A DNA stretch of 64,000 nt from Akkermansiaceae bacterium (GCA_903934285.1 CAIZNN010000181.1:1-64000); one strand, 5' to 3'; shown: positions 6,740 to 16,095, numbered from the stretch's first letter. Numbers and translations are program-made. The notes: a model not told the origin generated them from the letters alone.

Positions 6740-8946
6740 CCGGAAACCTCAATTGGCTCGACTTTCGCACCCTTGAGAAAGGCGATGGATTGGTCCAAAT
6801 CGGCGTGCAGCTTGGCATAGTCTGCCGTGCTGACCCCCACCGGCAAACATCGCGCGGTGAGCTCGACCAGTTCACGGGCTTTTAGAAACAGGCCGAGCGC
6901 CTCCCCCGGCCGGCGCTGGTTCCACATCCGTTTTGCTTTCACCCGCAGATGACAGGCCTGGAGGTAGCGGAGGCCGGTTTCGATTCCGAGCCGGGTGGTG
7001 CTCGCGAACTCCTCTTCGGCCTCTTGGTCCCTGCCCGCCCAGCTCAGCAAAACCGCCAGGCGCTCGCCGATCCCGTTACGCAAGATTCGCGCCTCCTCCC
7101 CCAGTGGTGCTCCACTCGGAAAACTGCACGCCCGCACCAGAACATCCCGTGCACCTAACAAAACGTCCAGCGCCTCGTCACGCCGGCCCTCGGCTAACAA
7201 GCGATCCGCCTTGAGGCGCAAATACGCCGCCTTGGAATAGCCCCCCTTGAAACCGGCTTCCATGCCGCCTTGGAGTTTGATCGCCAGCTCAAACATCTGC
7301 AGCGCTTCGGCATCCTCGCCTAACAATCCAAGCAGGTTCGCGCGGTTCACCACCGGCCCGGGAGCGAACGGATTGCATGCCGACGCCGCCCGGTAATCCG
7401 CCACTGCGCGCCTCACCGCCGCCTGATCGCAGCTGCCCTGCGGTGCCTGCGCCGCTTGCGCTTGGTACAACTCCGCCCGCTCCTGATAGAACTCGCCCAG
7501 CGGCCACAGGCGGATCGCCGCGGTAAAGGCTGCGATTGCGGGCTCCGCGGAATCCGCCGTGTGCTTGCCATGCTTGGTCGCCCACGTCACCGCGGTCACG
7601 CGCGTGCCTAGCCACCCCATCGGCACCAGCAAGGCCGCACAGGCCACCCCACAGACCACCGCCAAGATGGCCGCGCCGGGCGCTTTCGCCGCCGCCTTGG
7701 CCACTGGCTCACCCGGGTGCGCCGCCCGCCCCAGACACACACCTAGCAACAGGGCGCCAGGCACCATGTGGAAAACAAAACTGAAGTTGGATTGAATCAA
7801 CATCCCGGCCAGGCCCGCCACGCCGCCAAGCCGCCACGCATCGGCATTGGAAAGCCTGCCGCTGGCTTCGGCGAACGAGCTGCGCATCACCGCCACCACC
7901 ACCACTCCCCCAAGCAACAGGCACACCAGGCCGGCACCAATCACTCCGTAATCGCTCGCCGCTTGCAACAATTCATTGTGCACCTGCTCCGGACGTCTGC
8001 CGCCCGGACCGTACATATCCATCTCCCAATTGCGATAGCATTCCCAACTGAAACTCCGGCTGCCGCCCCCTTGCCACGGGTGCTGAGCGACGCATGACAC
8101 GGCGAGACCGATGAGATGGAGCCTGACGCTGTTATCCATCAATTGATCGATCCCCGCCGCTTGGTTTCTAACCGTCTGGGCGTCGTTCCAGCCCTTGACC
8201 AGAAATCCCACCACCACCAATCCGATCACCGGCACTGCCACAATGCCGGGGGCGAACCACCGCGCCTTCTGGTGTTTGCCCACGATCAATGCCAGCACCG
8301 CAAACACCCCCAGCGCCGCTGCCGCCCCGCAGATTCCACCGCGCGAGCGGGTGAAGTAAACCGCGACCATTCCTGCCACCGCTATCACACCCCATACCAA
8401 GCGCTCGATCTTGTGATAGCGCCCGGCCAAGGCCGCCCCGCCCAGCACACACGACGCCCCAAGCAGAAAGTTCGCGCCGTAGTTGTAATGCCCGAAAAAC
8501 CCCGAGGGCAACTTGAAGCGCGAAACAAACCCAGGTGTGAACTGCGGCTCCGCCACCTGCCGCACCACCACCACCACACTCGCCAGCACCAGCAAGCCCA
8601 ACCCCCACAACAACACCCGCTCTGCCACCGGCCGGTCTTGAATGGCACGCATCACCACGAAACATCCCACCACTCCCGCCAACAACAACCCATCCGTTAG
8701 GCCGAGCTCCGCCACTGGCGAGGCCCAGGCCCGCCAGGCAAACCATGCCGCCACCACCGCCCCCAAGGCCATCAGGCCGCCATGCGCGCCCCGCTCCCGC
8801 TGCCATAACCCCGGCAACGCCGCCACCACCGCCACCCCTAGCGCCAGCAACGATGGCCCCCAAACCCACGCGCTCAACTCCGGACCTAGCAGCACCGCCA
8901 GCCAGATAGACACCACCAAAAATATCGCTGCCACCACGGTCATCAT
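6733..8946 (-). CDS. O-antigen ligase/polymerase family protein with C-terminal TPR region
   Basis: Predicted inner-membrane polymerase or ligase acting on lipid-linked glycans. The first about 440 residues hold around a dozen hydrophobic segments. The Wzy_C-type periplasmic loop reads HPWQGGGSRSFSWECYRNW, then EQVHNELLQAASDYGVIG (about residues 285-335). An arginine-rich motif FTRSRGG (about residue 200) is typical of the family. The last about 280 residues form a soluble helical region with TPR-like repeats (RAVADYRAASACNPFAPGPVVNRANLLGLLG and following). The fused ligase/TPR form is common in exosortase-linked EPS loci. It is the last gene of the island and is convergent with the exosortase operon. 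Whether it polymerises or transfers the glycan cannot be decided here. Confidence 0.85.
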   Translation of the reverse strand: MMTVVAAIFLVVSIWLAVLLGPELSAWVWGPSLLALGVAVVAALPGLWQRERGAHGGLMALGAVVAAWFAWRAWASPVAELGLTDGLLLAGVVGCFVVMRAIQDRPVAERVLLWGLGLLVLASVVVVVRQVAEPQFTPGFVSRFKLPSGFFGHYNYGANFLLGASCVLGGAALAGRYHKIERLVWGVIAVAGMVAVYFTRSRGGICGAAAALGVFAVLALIVGKHQKARWFAPGIVAVPVIGLVVVGFLVKGWNDAQTVRNQAAGIDQLMDNSVRLHLIGLAVSCVAQHPWQGGGSRSFSWECYRNWEMDMYGPGGRRPEQVHNELLQAASDYGVIGAGLVCLLLGGVVVVAVMRSSFAEASGRLSNADAWRLGGVAGLAGMLIQSNFSFVFHMVPGALLLGVCLGRAAHPGEPVAKAAAKAPGAAILAVVCGVACAALLVPMGWLGTRVTAVTWATKHGKHTADSAEPAIAAFTAAIRLWPLGEFYQERAELYQAQAAQAPQGSCDQAAVRRAVADYRAASACNPFAPGPVVNRANLLGLLGEDAEALQMFELAIKLQGGMEAGFKGGYSKAAYLRLKADRLLAEGRRDEALDVLLGARDVLVRACSFPSGAPLGEEARILRNGIGERLAVLLSWAGRDQEAEEEFASTTRLGIETGLRYLQACHLRVKAKRMWNQRRPGEALGLFLKARELVELTARCLPVGVSTADYAKLHADLDQSIAFLKGAKVEPIEVSGK

Positions 8947-8991
8947 GTTATCATGTCACTCACACGCTCCACTGCAAGCAGGACCACATGA

Positions 8992-9078
8992 GTCCTTGAA
9001 ACCGCCAATGTGTTGTCGTCAGGTCAAATTCTTCGTCTTGCGTCGTGTCGTCTTGGGTCTGAGGCGAAGCCTGGCTTC
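8992..9078 (+). repeat. Intercistronic heptamer repeat, copy A
   Basis: The element begins with GTCCTTGAAACCGCC, passes through TGTTGTCGTCAGGTCAAATTC, then degenerate heptamers of the form GTCTTGN, and ends with a small hairpin, GAGGCGAAGCCT, beside the stop codon of the sugar transferase gene. Related copies lie at 20029-20128 (reverse), 26170-26253 and 41209-41314. Confidence 0.7.
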
Positions 9079-10485
9079 CTACTTCGCCCCCCAGCCGAAC
9101 ACCACCGCGGGAATGGTCTTGAGCAAAATGTAGAAATCCAGCCACAGCGACCAATTGTCGATATAGTGCAGGTCCATCTCTACCCATTCCTCGAAACTGG
9201 TGATGTGATTGCGGCCGCCGACCTGCCACTCACAGGTGATGCCCGGCTTGACGCTCAAGCGCCGCCGGTGCGCCATTTTGCTGAACGCCTCGACCTCATA
9301 GAGCGGCAGCGGCCGAGGTCCCACCAAACTCATATCTCCGAGCACGACATTGATCAACTGCGGCAGTTCATCAATGCTGCCGCCACGCAACCAAGACCCA
9401 AACCGAAACACCCGCGGATCATGGTCCAACTTGAACACCGGCCCGTCCATCCGGTTGCCGTGAGCCTCCTTGGTCACCTCCAGCAACTCTTCGGCATTGG
9501 CCACCATCGTGCGGAATTTCCACATCCGAAACGGCCTGCCGTAACGTCCCGCACGCATCTGTGAGAAAAACACCGGCGCGCCCGGACTGCTCAACCGCAC
9601 TCCAAGGTAGGCCACCACCCACAGCGGTGACGTCATCAAAATCAGCAATGCCGCACCCATCCGGTCTAACACCTCCTTGAACATCAGTTCCCACGACAAC
9701 TCCGGCGTCGAGCGCAGCACCAACATCGGCTTCGTCCCCACCATGTCAAATTCGGGTCGCGCAATCTGGGCCCGAATGAACGAAGCGGCGATCCAGGCTT
9801 CCACGCCTTGCAACTCACAGGCCTCCACCGCCTTGGCCACCTTCTCGAACTCGGTATGCCCCGCCGCAAACAACACCCGCCCAACCGACTGGCTCTTGAG
9901 CAGGTCAAACATCTCATCGACGTCCCGGCAGCCCAGATCGAAGCGATCCACAATATTCCAGTCCGCGGTGATTTCCGGATCCAACTGCGCCAGAAACTCG
10001 TCGATTTCCTTGCCCGAACCGGCGATGACCACCCGTTCCTTGGCCGCCTCGTTGCTCCCCCGTTTGCGCAGCCAGAGGGTCGTCATCCGGTCCCGCGCCA
10101 ACAGCAACACAAACATGAAAATCAGCCCGATCCCAAGCACCAAGCGGCGCGCTTCGGTCCACTTGGCGAACATCGCAATGGCCCCGATCACCAAAATGAT
10201 CACCACCAGCAGCCGCACCAATTGCCCGACCGACATCCTCGATGTTTTCTGCCGCAGGCGGTCGTAAAATCCAATGCGCTCCAAGAGCAGCGGGGTAAAC
10301 GGCACACACACGTAAAGCACCCAATTCATCGAGGTCAACAGATCATCGCCACCGCCGCCCATTCCCAGCAGGTAGCGCACCGGATCACGCAATTGCCCGC
10401 CGATGACAAACGCCAGCCACACCAGCACCGCATCCACGAGCTGAAACGCCTGGGTGGTGAATGACTGTTTGCGACTAAGGATCAT
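9079..10485 (-). CDS. Polyprenyl-phosphate sugar phosphotransferase (initiating glycosyltransferase)
   Basis: Transfers a sugar 1-phosphate to undecaprenyl phosphate, the first committed step of Wzx/Wzy-type polysaccharide assembly. The ATG at 10485 gives [19 protein letters not shown] and 468 aa. Four to five N-terminal membrane segments come first, then a cytoplasmic nucleotide-binding-like region (about residues 135-260; [17 protein letters not shown]). The catalytic bacterial sugar transferase domain follows (about 270-468) with [52 protein letters not shown] and a [10 protein letters not shown] segment. This is the WbaP/WcaJ-like two-part layout. The sugar (Glc, Gal or HexNAc) cannot be told. 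It sits near the end of the island, after the glycosyltransferases. Confidence 0.93.
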   Translation of the reverse strand: MILSRKQSFTTQAFQLVDAVLVWLAFVIGGQLRDPVRYLLGMGGGGDDLLTSMNWVLYVCVPFTPLLLERIGFYDRLRQKTSRMSVGQLVRLLVVIILVIGAIAMFAKWTEARRLVLGIGLIFMFVLLLARDRMTTLWLRKRGSNEAAKERVVIAGSGKEIDEFLAQLDPEITADWNIVDRFDLGCRDVDEMFDLLKSQSVGRVLFAAGHTEFEKVAKAVEACELQGVEAWIAASFIRAQIARPEFDMVGTKPMLVLRSTPELSWELMFKEVLDRMGAALLILMTSPLWVVAYLGVRLSSPGAPVFFSQMRAGRYGRPFRMWKFRTMVANAEELLEVTKEAHGNRMDGPVFKLDHDPRVFRFGSWLRGGSIDELPQLINVVLGDMSLVGPRPLPLYEVEAFSKMAHRRRLSVKPGITCEWQVGGRNHITSFEEWVEMDLHYIDNWSLWLDFYILLKTIPAVVFGWGAK

Positions 10486-10600
10486 GGACAAATCGAGTGA
10501 AGGGCAACGCGGCCCCGTGCGCCAGTGAGAATTGCCATAAATTCCGATTCTGCAAGCGCTGATGCACAACCGCCGCAGATGAATTCCACCAGCGGAATAC

Positions 10601-11356
10601 TCAGCCACTGAGCGGGCGACTGCGCTGGAGCAGGGAAAGTCCGTGCCGCAGGGTGCGGGTGGAATGCAAGTGCAACGCCGCAAACCCGTGCGGCCCGGCT
10701 ACAATCCAATCGACAAAGGCCCTCTCGCCTGGTTGGTGGGCATACAATTCCTCGCTTCGCCACTCACCCGGATTGTCGCGGATGAAGGTTTGGTGAATCG
10801 CCGCCAAGTGCTCCCGCTGCCACAATCCCGTGTCGTGAATCGCGATGGTGGCGTCCGCGGCCAAATGGGCCACCAGCCGGGTGAAGGTCTCAATGTTGAG
10901 CGCCAACTCATGCGCGGCATCAAAAAACACAAAGTCGATGGCTTGCCCGCCAATGTCGCCCGGCACAAACGCCGTTTGCGATTTCCCAATGAAACTGAAG
11001 CGCCGGTCAAACGCAAATTCCCGCCTGGCCCGTTGCATCGAATCCGCATCGATATCATAACTGTAAAGCCTGCCATCTTCCGGCAAGGCCTGCAGAAAGT
11101 TGAACGCGCTGTGGCCATGAAAAAACCCGAACTCCACCACCACCCGCGGCCGCAAGGTGCGGATGATTCCGAACAGGGCGAGCGCCTCGTCGCGCTGCAG
11201 CGGCCCGATCGCGTCATCTTCCCGATACGACAGCAAGTGAAACATGCCGAGCCCTTTGGTCCGCCCGACCATGACCGAGCCGAAACCGACGATCCCCCGA
11301 AACAAGGCCGAGCGATAAAAGAGTTGGCGGATCAGGGATTTGAGTTGCGTAATCAT
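10601..11356 (-). CDS. Class I SAM-dependent methyltransferase
   Basis: Predicted O-methyltransferase acting on a sugar of the polysaccharide. The ATG at 11356 gives MITQLKSLIRQLFYRSALF and 251 aa. The SAM-binding motif I is VVVEFGFFHGHSAFNFLQAL (about residues 73-92), with the acidic ribose contact in LYSYDIDADSM. The segment IDFVFFDAAHELALNIETF followed by ATIAIHDTGLW resembles the metal-binding loop of CmcI/macrocin-type O-methyltransferases, which use paired acidic residues. It lies 29 bp upstream of the next gene's stop, consistent with one operon. The substrate is unknown. Confidence 0.8.
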   Translation of the reverse strand: MITQLKSLIRQLFYRSALFRGIVGFGSVMVGRTKGLGMFHLLSYREDDAIGPLQRDEALALFGIIRTLRPRVVVEFGFFHGHSAFNFLQALPEDGRLYSYDIDADSMQRARREFAFDRRFSFIGKSQTAFVPGDIGGQAIDFVFFDAAHELALNIETFTRLVAHLAADATIAIHDTGLWQREHLAAIHQTFIRDNPGEWRSEELYAHQPGERAFVDWIVAGPHGFAALHLHSTRTLRHGLSLLQRSRPLSG

Positions 11357-11385
11357 GCGTTGGTTTTCTTTGCAAACATCCCAGG

Positions 11386-12291
11386 TCACATTTTGCCCAG
11401 GCGGCCCTGCCATCCGGCGCTGATCGCCCGCCACAGCAAGGGCAGGCGTGTGGGACCGTCGATGACGGCGGCGGCAACGGCATAGGCCGCCGCCATGCTC
11501 ACGGCGCGCAGCCCCCCCGCTTGTCGCCGCTTCAGCCAAACCATGTTGCGCACTTTGTAATAGAGTTTCCACTCTGCCAGACCGGGCTCAAAGAAGAAGT
11601 GCTTCCCGCACCACCGCCAGTGGACGAGCTTGACCGGTCCCGGGTGATCCAGCAGCGCGCCCCTGACGGCTTCCTGAGGAAACCCGGCCTGCTCGATGCG
11701 CCACGGATATTCCTCATCCTCGCCGCGAATAAACAATGCGCCGTTGACCCGACCCACCGTCTCACGCACCGCGCGGGGCACCAAGGCGCCCGTCCAGATG
11801 ATCCGACTCCGCACGCAATCCCCCTCAGGCATGTCGTCCATCGATTCTGCCAACCGCCAGCCACCCTTGCCGTCAGCCACCTGCAAGGGCCAGGTGAAGC
11901 GGCCGGTTTGCGGATCGACTTGCAGCGCATGGCGCACCACCCCCGGCTCCCAGGGGCGCTCCAGCAACGCCGCCAGCGCCTCGGGCCGCGGCCACGAGTC
12001 GTCATCCAAGATCCACACGGCGTCGGCGCCTTGCGCAAATGCCACCTCCATCGCTTCCTCCACGCCGCCGGCATTGCCCCGGTTTGCCTTCATCCGGAGC
12101 ACGAGCAACTCGAATGGCAGCCCGGCAAGCCCATCAAGCAACTCGGCGGTGCCATCCTGCGAGACATTATCGGCCACCACCACCCATGTCGGCGGGCGCG
12201 TCTGCGCGGCCAGGGCGTTGACACAGCTCAGCGCCGTCTGCCCACGATTCATCGTCGCAAACACCGCGGCTATCTTCAGGGCTTGGCTCAT
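11386..12291 (-). CDS. GT2 glycosyltransferase, galactofuranosyl/rhamnosyltransferase-like
   Basis: GT-A fold glycosyltransferase in the cytoplasm. The chosen start gives MSQALKIAAVFATMNRGQTAL and 301 aa; the 139 residues upstream in frame are a shadow of the neighbouring gene. It has ADNVSQDGTAELL (nucleotide-binding strand) and VWILDDDSWPRPEAL, where DDD is the metal-binding DXD motif (about residues 92-94). The DDD form and the ending WRWCGKHFFFEPGLAEWKLYY resemble GlfT-type galactofuranosyltransferases. That would match the UDP-galactopyranose mutase gene at 61246-62421, but the sugar is inferred. Confidence 0.78.
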   Translation of the reverse strand: MSQALKIAAVFATMNRGQTALSCVNALAAQTRPPTWVVVADNVSQDGTAELLDGLAGLPFELLVLRMKANRGNAGGVEEAMEVAFAQGADAVWILDDDSWPRPEALAALLERPWEPGVVRHALQVDPQTGRFTWPLQVADGKGGWRLAESMDDMPEGDCVRSRIIWTGALVPRAVRETVGRVNGALFIRGEDEEYPWRIEQAGFPQEAVRGALLDHPGPVKLVHWRWCGKHFFFEPGLAEWKLYYKVRNMVWLKRRQAGGLRAVSMAAAYAVAAAVIDGPTRLPLLWRAISAGWQGRLGKM

Positions 12292-12306
12292 GAAATCGTG
12301 GGGAGC

Positions 12307-12323
12307 GCCGGCATCCTGCCGGC
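12307..12323. repeat. REP-like hairpin
   Basis: GCCGGCATCCTGCCGGC is a perfect 7-bp stem with a TCC loop. The core GGCATCCTGCC recurs twice in the large inverted repeat at 38733-38775. It lies in the gap upstream of the GT2 gene. The rest of this gap (12324-12401) contains a degenerate stretch of GTCTTGN-type heptamers. Confidence 0.55.
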
Positions 12324-12401
12324 TGTGTTTGGCGTCCCGCCTAACACTCTTCTGTGAATCAACCGCCAAGTCATCTCTTGCATCTTGTCGTCCTGCATCT
12401 A

Positions 12402-13205
12402 TCAGATCCTCAGGCATCGCAGCAAGATCTTCCAACCCTTCGCCACCAACCACAACACCCCGTCCACCAACCCGGTCAAATACGGGTCGCGAAACAAGGT
12501 GATGCCGTAGGCCCGCCGCAGCGCGCGCGATTCGACGTGTTGACGCTCGGCCGCCAAGATTGTCTCCATGTCCCGGGTGCCGGCCAGGTGGCGCTGTGAG
12601 GCATTCGCGCCGTGCCAGCGGAAATCCGCCACTGCCAGCGCCACGTGTTGGAAGGTTTTCCCTGCCGCCGCCAGCCGCGCGTAAAACTCGCCGTCCATCA
12701 CATAGCAAAAATCCGTGCGTAGCCGGTATCCTTGATCAATGACCGTCACTTTCCGGTAAAACGCCGCGGTCGATCCCACATAACAATGATGATACAAGTT
12801 CACGAATGACGACCACCGCAGCGCCTTGACCCGGCGTTGAAACTCCCCAGCCTCATTCACAAAATCCCAATCACCATACACCACGTCGGCCGTGCTGCGT
12901 TGCAAGCGCTCCAGCATCGCCGCCAACGCCCCGGGCTTCAATCGATCGTCCGCATTCAACCACATCACCCAGTCCCCGCTGGCCCGCGCAAAGCCCTTGT
13001 TGATGGCATCAGACATCCCGCGGTCCGGTCCCGCTATCCATTGCGCATGGGCAAAGCCCGCCGCCACCTCCGCGCTCTCGTCAGTCGAGCCGCCATCCAT
13101 CACCAAGTGCTCAAACGTCACTCCTTGCTGCCCGGCCACGCTCCGCAGGCAATCGCCCAAAAACCGCCCGTAATTCAAATTCGGCGTGATGATGGTGAAG
13201 TTCAT
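12402..13205 (-). CDS. GT2 family glycosyltransferase
   Basis: GT-A fold transferase of the WcaA/SpsA type. The ATG at 13205 gives MNFTIITPNLNYGRFLGDCL and 267 aa. The nucleotide-binding segment is HLVMDGGSTDESAEV (about residues 33-47), and the metal-binding motif is NADD in WVMWLNADDRLKPGAL (about residues 83-86). The acceptor-side segment has CYVGSTAAFYRK and YVMDGEFYARLAAAG, the usual ED-like region replaced by DGEFY. The C-terminus carries a hydrophobic LVDGVLWLVAKGWKILLR that may be a membrane contact. Donor and acceptor are unknown. Confidence 0.88.
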   Translation of the reverse strand: MNFTIITPNLNYGRFLGDCLRSVAGQQGVTFEHLVMDGGSTDESAEVAAGFAHAQWIAGPDRGMSDAINKGFARASGDWVMWLNADDRLKPGALAAMLERLQRSTADVVYGDWDFVNEAGEFQRRVKALRWSSFVNLYHHCYVGSTAAFYRKVTVIDQGYRLRTDFCYVMDGEFYARLAAAGKTFQHVALAVADFRWHGANASQRHLAGTRDMETILAAERQHVESRALRRAYGITLFRDPYLTGLVDGVLWLVAKGWKILLRCLRI

Positions 13206-13280
13206 GGCGATGCTAACAACCCGGGAAATTTCCTTGCCACCACTCGATCGACGTTCTGCCATCACCTGAGCTGCCGGGCT

Positions 13281-14480
13281 TCAAACTCGGCAGTCACTGC
13301 AGCCGCCTTGCGCAAGCTCCATCACCTGCGCCGCAACGCAAGCCGCATGCAGCCGCGAACCCCAGACCTCGGCCATCGCCTGCGGTGCCCGCTCCCCCTG
13401 CTCCCAACACCCCAGTTCGCGCTCCAGGCTGCGCAAGTGCCCCGCGGCGTCATCCACCTCCGCCAGCTGCCCTGAATTCTCCCCCACAAACCATTCCAGG
13501 CTCGCCATCGACACCGAGCGGCCCGCCACCACCGAACACCCGCAACAAAGCGCCTCGGCGGCGGCAATCCCGAAACTCTCAAAGGCGGAGGGACTGTAAA
13601 ACACCTGCGAGTCCCGCAAAATCCCGGCAAGCTCGTCCCGCTCAACTCGTCCCCGCAGTTGCACTCGCTCGCGCTGGGGTCCGGGCAATGCCCGCTGCCA
13701 ACCCTCCAGCGCGGGCGTCACCGGCCCCGCAATCACCACCTCAACCCGCTGGTCCGCCGCTACTAACAATCCAACAACCTCCATCAGCAACCACGGCCGC
13801 TTCTGCACCGCATCCTGCCAGCGCCCCACACACGCCACCTGCCGGCGTTTTGCCGCACCAGCGAACCGGAACCGGGGCTCCACCGGATGCGGCAGCACCC
13901 TCACCCGGCGCGCCAGATCCGCCCCGCCATAAACCCGACACAGCTTGCGGAAATGCTCCGCCGCCTTGGGCGAAACACACGCAATCACATTCCCGTGCTT
14001 CAGATGAGCCGCCCGCAACGGGTCTGTTAGAAAAAGCCCGGCACTCACCCCCCGCAGCACCAGCTTGGCGAACCGCAACCGTGCCGATGCGCCACGTCCT
14101 TGGCCGGCGAGAATCCATTGTTCCCTGAGCCAGTCGCCTATCCCCGCGAGCGGGCTCACCAGCCCGCCGTGGTCCTGATTCAACACCAGAAAGATTCCCG
14201 CCTGCGCAATGGCCGCAGCCACCTTGCGGAACTTCGGGCGCCCCCACGCATACAGCACCACTCCATCCAGTTGCTGCCCCCGCCACCATGCCGCAGACTC
14301 GAGGTTGTTGAACTCGGTGCGGATCAAATCGGCCGCGTCGCCCGCCTCCACGGGCCCCGGCATCACCGCCCGACTCTCGACTCCCAGCGCCTGGAAACCC
14401 CGACACAGCAACCCGCTGTCACGCGCGAAAAAATCCGCGCCGCCGCCAAAGGCCACAGGAGTGCAGGTGAACCAACGCAT
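13281..14480 (-). CDS. GT4 family glycosyltransferase
   Basis: GT-B fold retaining glycosyltransferase of 399 aa. The N-terminal domain begins MRWFTCTPVAFGGGADFFARDSG with the glycine-rich loop GGGADFF. The C-terminal domain has VACVGRWQDAVQKRPWLLMEV, the GRW equivalent of the usual phosphate-loop segment, and the EX7E motif in FYSPSAFESFGIAAAEALCCG (about residues 300-320). Its start codon lies 14 bp from a run of GTTATNN heptamers that fills the upstream gap. Sugar specificity cannot be told. Confidence 0.88.
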   Translation of the reverse strand: MRWFTCTPVAFGGGADFFARDSGLLCRGFQALGVESRAVMPGPVEAGDAADLIRTEFNNLESAAWWRGQQLDGVVLYAWGRPKFRKVAAAIAQAGIFLVLNQDHGGLVSPLAGIGDWLREQWILAGQGRGASARLRFAKLVLRGVSAGLFLTDPLRAAHLKHGNVIACVSPKAAEHFRKLCRVYGGADLARRVRVLPHPVEPRFRFAGAAKRRQVACVGRWQDAVQKRPWLLMEVVGLLVAADQRVEVVIAGPVTPALEGWQRALPGPQRERVQLRGRVERDELAGILRDSQVFYSPSAFESFGIAAAEALCCGCSVVAGRSVSMASLEWFVGENSGQLAEVDDAAGHLRSLERELGCWEQGERAPQAMAEVWGSRLHAACVAAQVMELAQGGCSDCRV

Positions 14481-14494
14481 GGGACCGGGGCTCT

Positions 14495-14546
14495 GTTATT
14501 AGTTATCCGTTATCAGTTATTTGTTATCTGTGAATAACCGATAACC
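14495..14546. repeat. GTTATNN heptamer array
   Basis: Five consecutive heptamers occupy 14495-14529: GTTATTA, GTTATCC, GTTATCA, GTTATTT, GTTATCT. Two inverted copies (GAATAACC and GATAACC) follow at 14532-14546, so the element can fold on itself. It is AT-rich within a GC-rich island and lies between two minus-strand genes, just upstream of the GT4 start. Confidence 0.75.
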
Positions 14547-14567
14547 ATCAACCGCGGCGCAGCCGCC

Positions 14568-15317
14568 TCACTTGGTGAGTATCAAATTGCAGTTCGCACC
14601 ATAGCGCAGCAGCTTGGGGAAGCGCCGCAACAACCAGCCATCGAGGCGTTGCACCGCCCGCGAGACCCCGCCCAAGCGGTCCGCCACCGCCTTCATCGGA
14701 TAGCCGAGAAAGTTGAACACCTGCACCTCGCATCTGGCAAAGCCGCTGGCACTCATGCGCTCGAATTGTGAGAAATACAAATTGCTCTCATCTTCAAGTT
14801 CGTGCCGGGCCATGCGCACGGCGCGAATCGCCGCCACTAGCAGGTTGTGGCCCAACGGCTCGAAAATAAACACGCAGCGCCCGCCGGGCTTGAGCACCCG
14901 CAACACTTCACGACACAACTTGTCCAGATCATGTGCCAAGTGATGCAGTGCCGCCTGGCCCCACACCAGATCAAACGACCCGGCTTGATACCTCGACAGA
15001 TCAAACGCGTCGCCCGCCACGTAGGACAGCCCGGGCAGACGCCGCAGCCGCTCGTCGATTTCCGGGCCCGCTGCCGCGTAAAGGTCGAGTCCGACCACCT
15101 CCGCGGTTGGAAATGTCTCTGCGACCAGCCCCGCCAGTTGGCCAAAGCCACCGCATATCTCCAACGCCCGCTTGCCTCCCAGTTCAATCCGGCACAACTC
15201 GCTGTAACCGGCCAAAAACAGCGGCCGATCCGACACCGGAAATCCGCCCACCGCCGGCAACATCGCCGCGGCGCGCGCATCCGCTTCAGATTTTGGATAG
15301 TATAGTTCAAGTGACAT
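14568..15317 (-). CDS. SAM-dependent methyltransferase (Methyltransf_11-like)
   Basis: Predicted sugar or lipid methyltransferase of 249 aa. The start at 15317 (MSLELYYPKSEADARAA) leaves a 4-bp gap to the upstream gene; an in-frame ATG at 15353 would overlap it. Motif I is ALEICGGFGQLAGLVAE (about residues 49-65), the acidic motif is VVGLDLYAAAG, and motif II/III is FDLVWGQAALHHLAHDLDKLCREVLRVLKPGG. The C-terminal half has basic, partly hydrophobic helices (LLVAAIRAVRMARHELED; YPMKAVADRLGGVSRAVQRL). It is in one run with the FkbM gene. The substrate is unknown. Confidence 0.85.
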   Translation of the reverse strand: MSLELYYPKSEADARAAAMLPAVGGFPVSDRPLFLAGYSELCRIELGGKRALEICGGFGQLAGLVAETFPTAEVVGLDLYAAAGPEIDERLRRLPGLSYVAGDAFDLSRYQAGSFDLVWGQAALHHLAHDLDKLCREVLRVLKPGGRCVFIFEPLGHNLLVAAIRAVRMARHELEDESNLYFSQFERMSASGFARCEVQVFNFLGYPMKAVADRLGGVSRAVQRLDGWLLRRFPKLLRYGANCNLILTK

Positions 15318-15321
15318 GCGC

Positions 15322-16095
15322 TTATAATTTCTCCCCGGGTTTAAGTCTAGCATAGATGTCCCCAAACAATTGGGGCTCCCCCTCAAACTCATCAATGACC
15401 ACCAGCATGGATTGCAACGTCCGCCACTGCGGCCGCGCGAAGCGCATGCTCTCACCCCAGCTCAAATTGAATTCATACCCGCCCAGCTCTGCCAGATGCC
15501 GCAAACACCTCCGCGCGTTGTCCGGCAACTCAGGTATCCACTCGATGGAGAGCGCTGGCACCGCACACGTCAATCCCGCCAACACCTCGGATTCGTAGCC
15601 CTCCACGTCGATCTTGACGAACCGGGGCATGCCGAATTGCGCGATGAGCCGGTCGAGCGTGGTCACCTCCACCTCTTCCATGCGATCCCAACGGGCAGAG
15701 GCAAAGCGGCCCGATCGATTCGTCCCGTCAATGAACGATTGCGACAACGTGGAAAGCACATGATCGGGTGACACTTGCAGCGCGGCGTGGCCGGGCTGCC
15801 TGCCCACGGCGGCTTGCACCAGCCGGATGTGGCCATCCCCCCCGAAGGACTCCCTTAACTTCTTGAAACACTTGGCCTGCGGCTCGACGGCAACCACCTC
15901 GCAGCCCAACTCGCGGAAACAACGCGTCCGATTGCCGAGGTTGGCACCAATGTCAAAGCACAAGTCACCCGGTGCCAGGAACTCCCGGTAGAACTGCCCG
16001 AACATAGCCAACTCCCGCCGCTCCCGTGCCGCCCGGCCCAGCCACCAGGCCAGCGCGGGCGGGGTCAATCGATCGATGATTCTCCGGATGTTCAT
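15322..16095 (-). CDS. FkbM family methyltransferase
   Basis: O-methyltransferase of the FkbM family, often found decorating EPS and O-antigen sugars. The start ATG at 16095 overlaps the stop of the upstream gene (ATGA), suggesting translational coupling, and gives 257 aa. SAM-binding motif: LCFDIGANLGNRTRCFRELG (about residues 47-66), then VVAVEPQAKCFKKL. The family signature VTTLDRLIAQFGMPRFVKIDVEGYE lies near residues 148-172. The C-terminus (LLSIEWIPEL-type, here ALSIEWIPEL) is also typical. The sugar acceptor is unknown. Confidence 0.92.
   Translation of the reverse strand: MNIRRIIDRLTPPALAWWLGRAARERRELAMFGQFYREFLAPGDLCFDIGANLGNRTRCFRELGCEVVAVEPQAKCFKKLRESFGGDGHIRLVQAAVGRQPGHAALQVSPDHVLSTLSQSFIDGTNRSGRFASARWDRMEEVEVTTLDRLIAQFGMPRFVKIDVEGYESEVLAGLTCAVPALSIEWIPELPDNARRCLRHLAELGGYEFNLSWGESMRFARPQWRTLQSMLVVIDEFEGEPQLFGDIYARLKPGEKL

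Noticed and set aside
7743..7746. Recurrent CTAGCAAC and CTAACAAC words (for example near 7743, 18799, 33327, 45122 and 48184) as a possible uptake or recognition sequence
   Set aside because: Most lie inside genes and encode Leu-Leu-Gly or similar on the minus strand (TTG CTA GG or TTG TTA GG), so codon context explains them better; there is no extended conserved flank.
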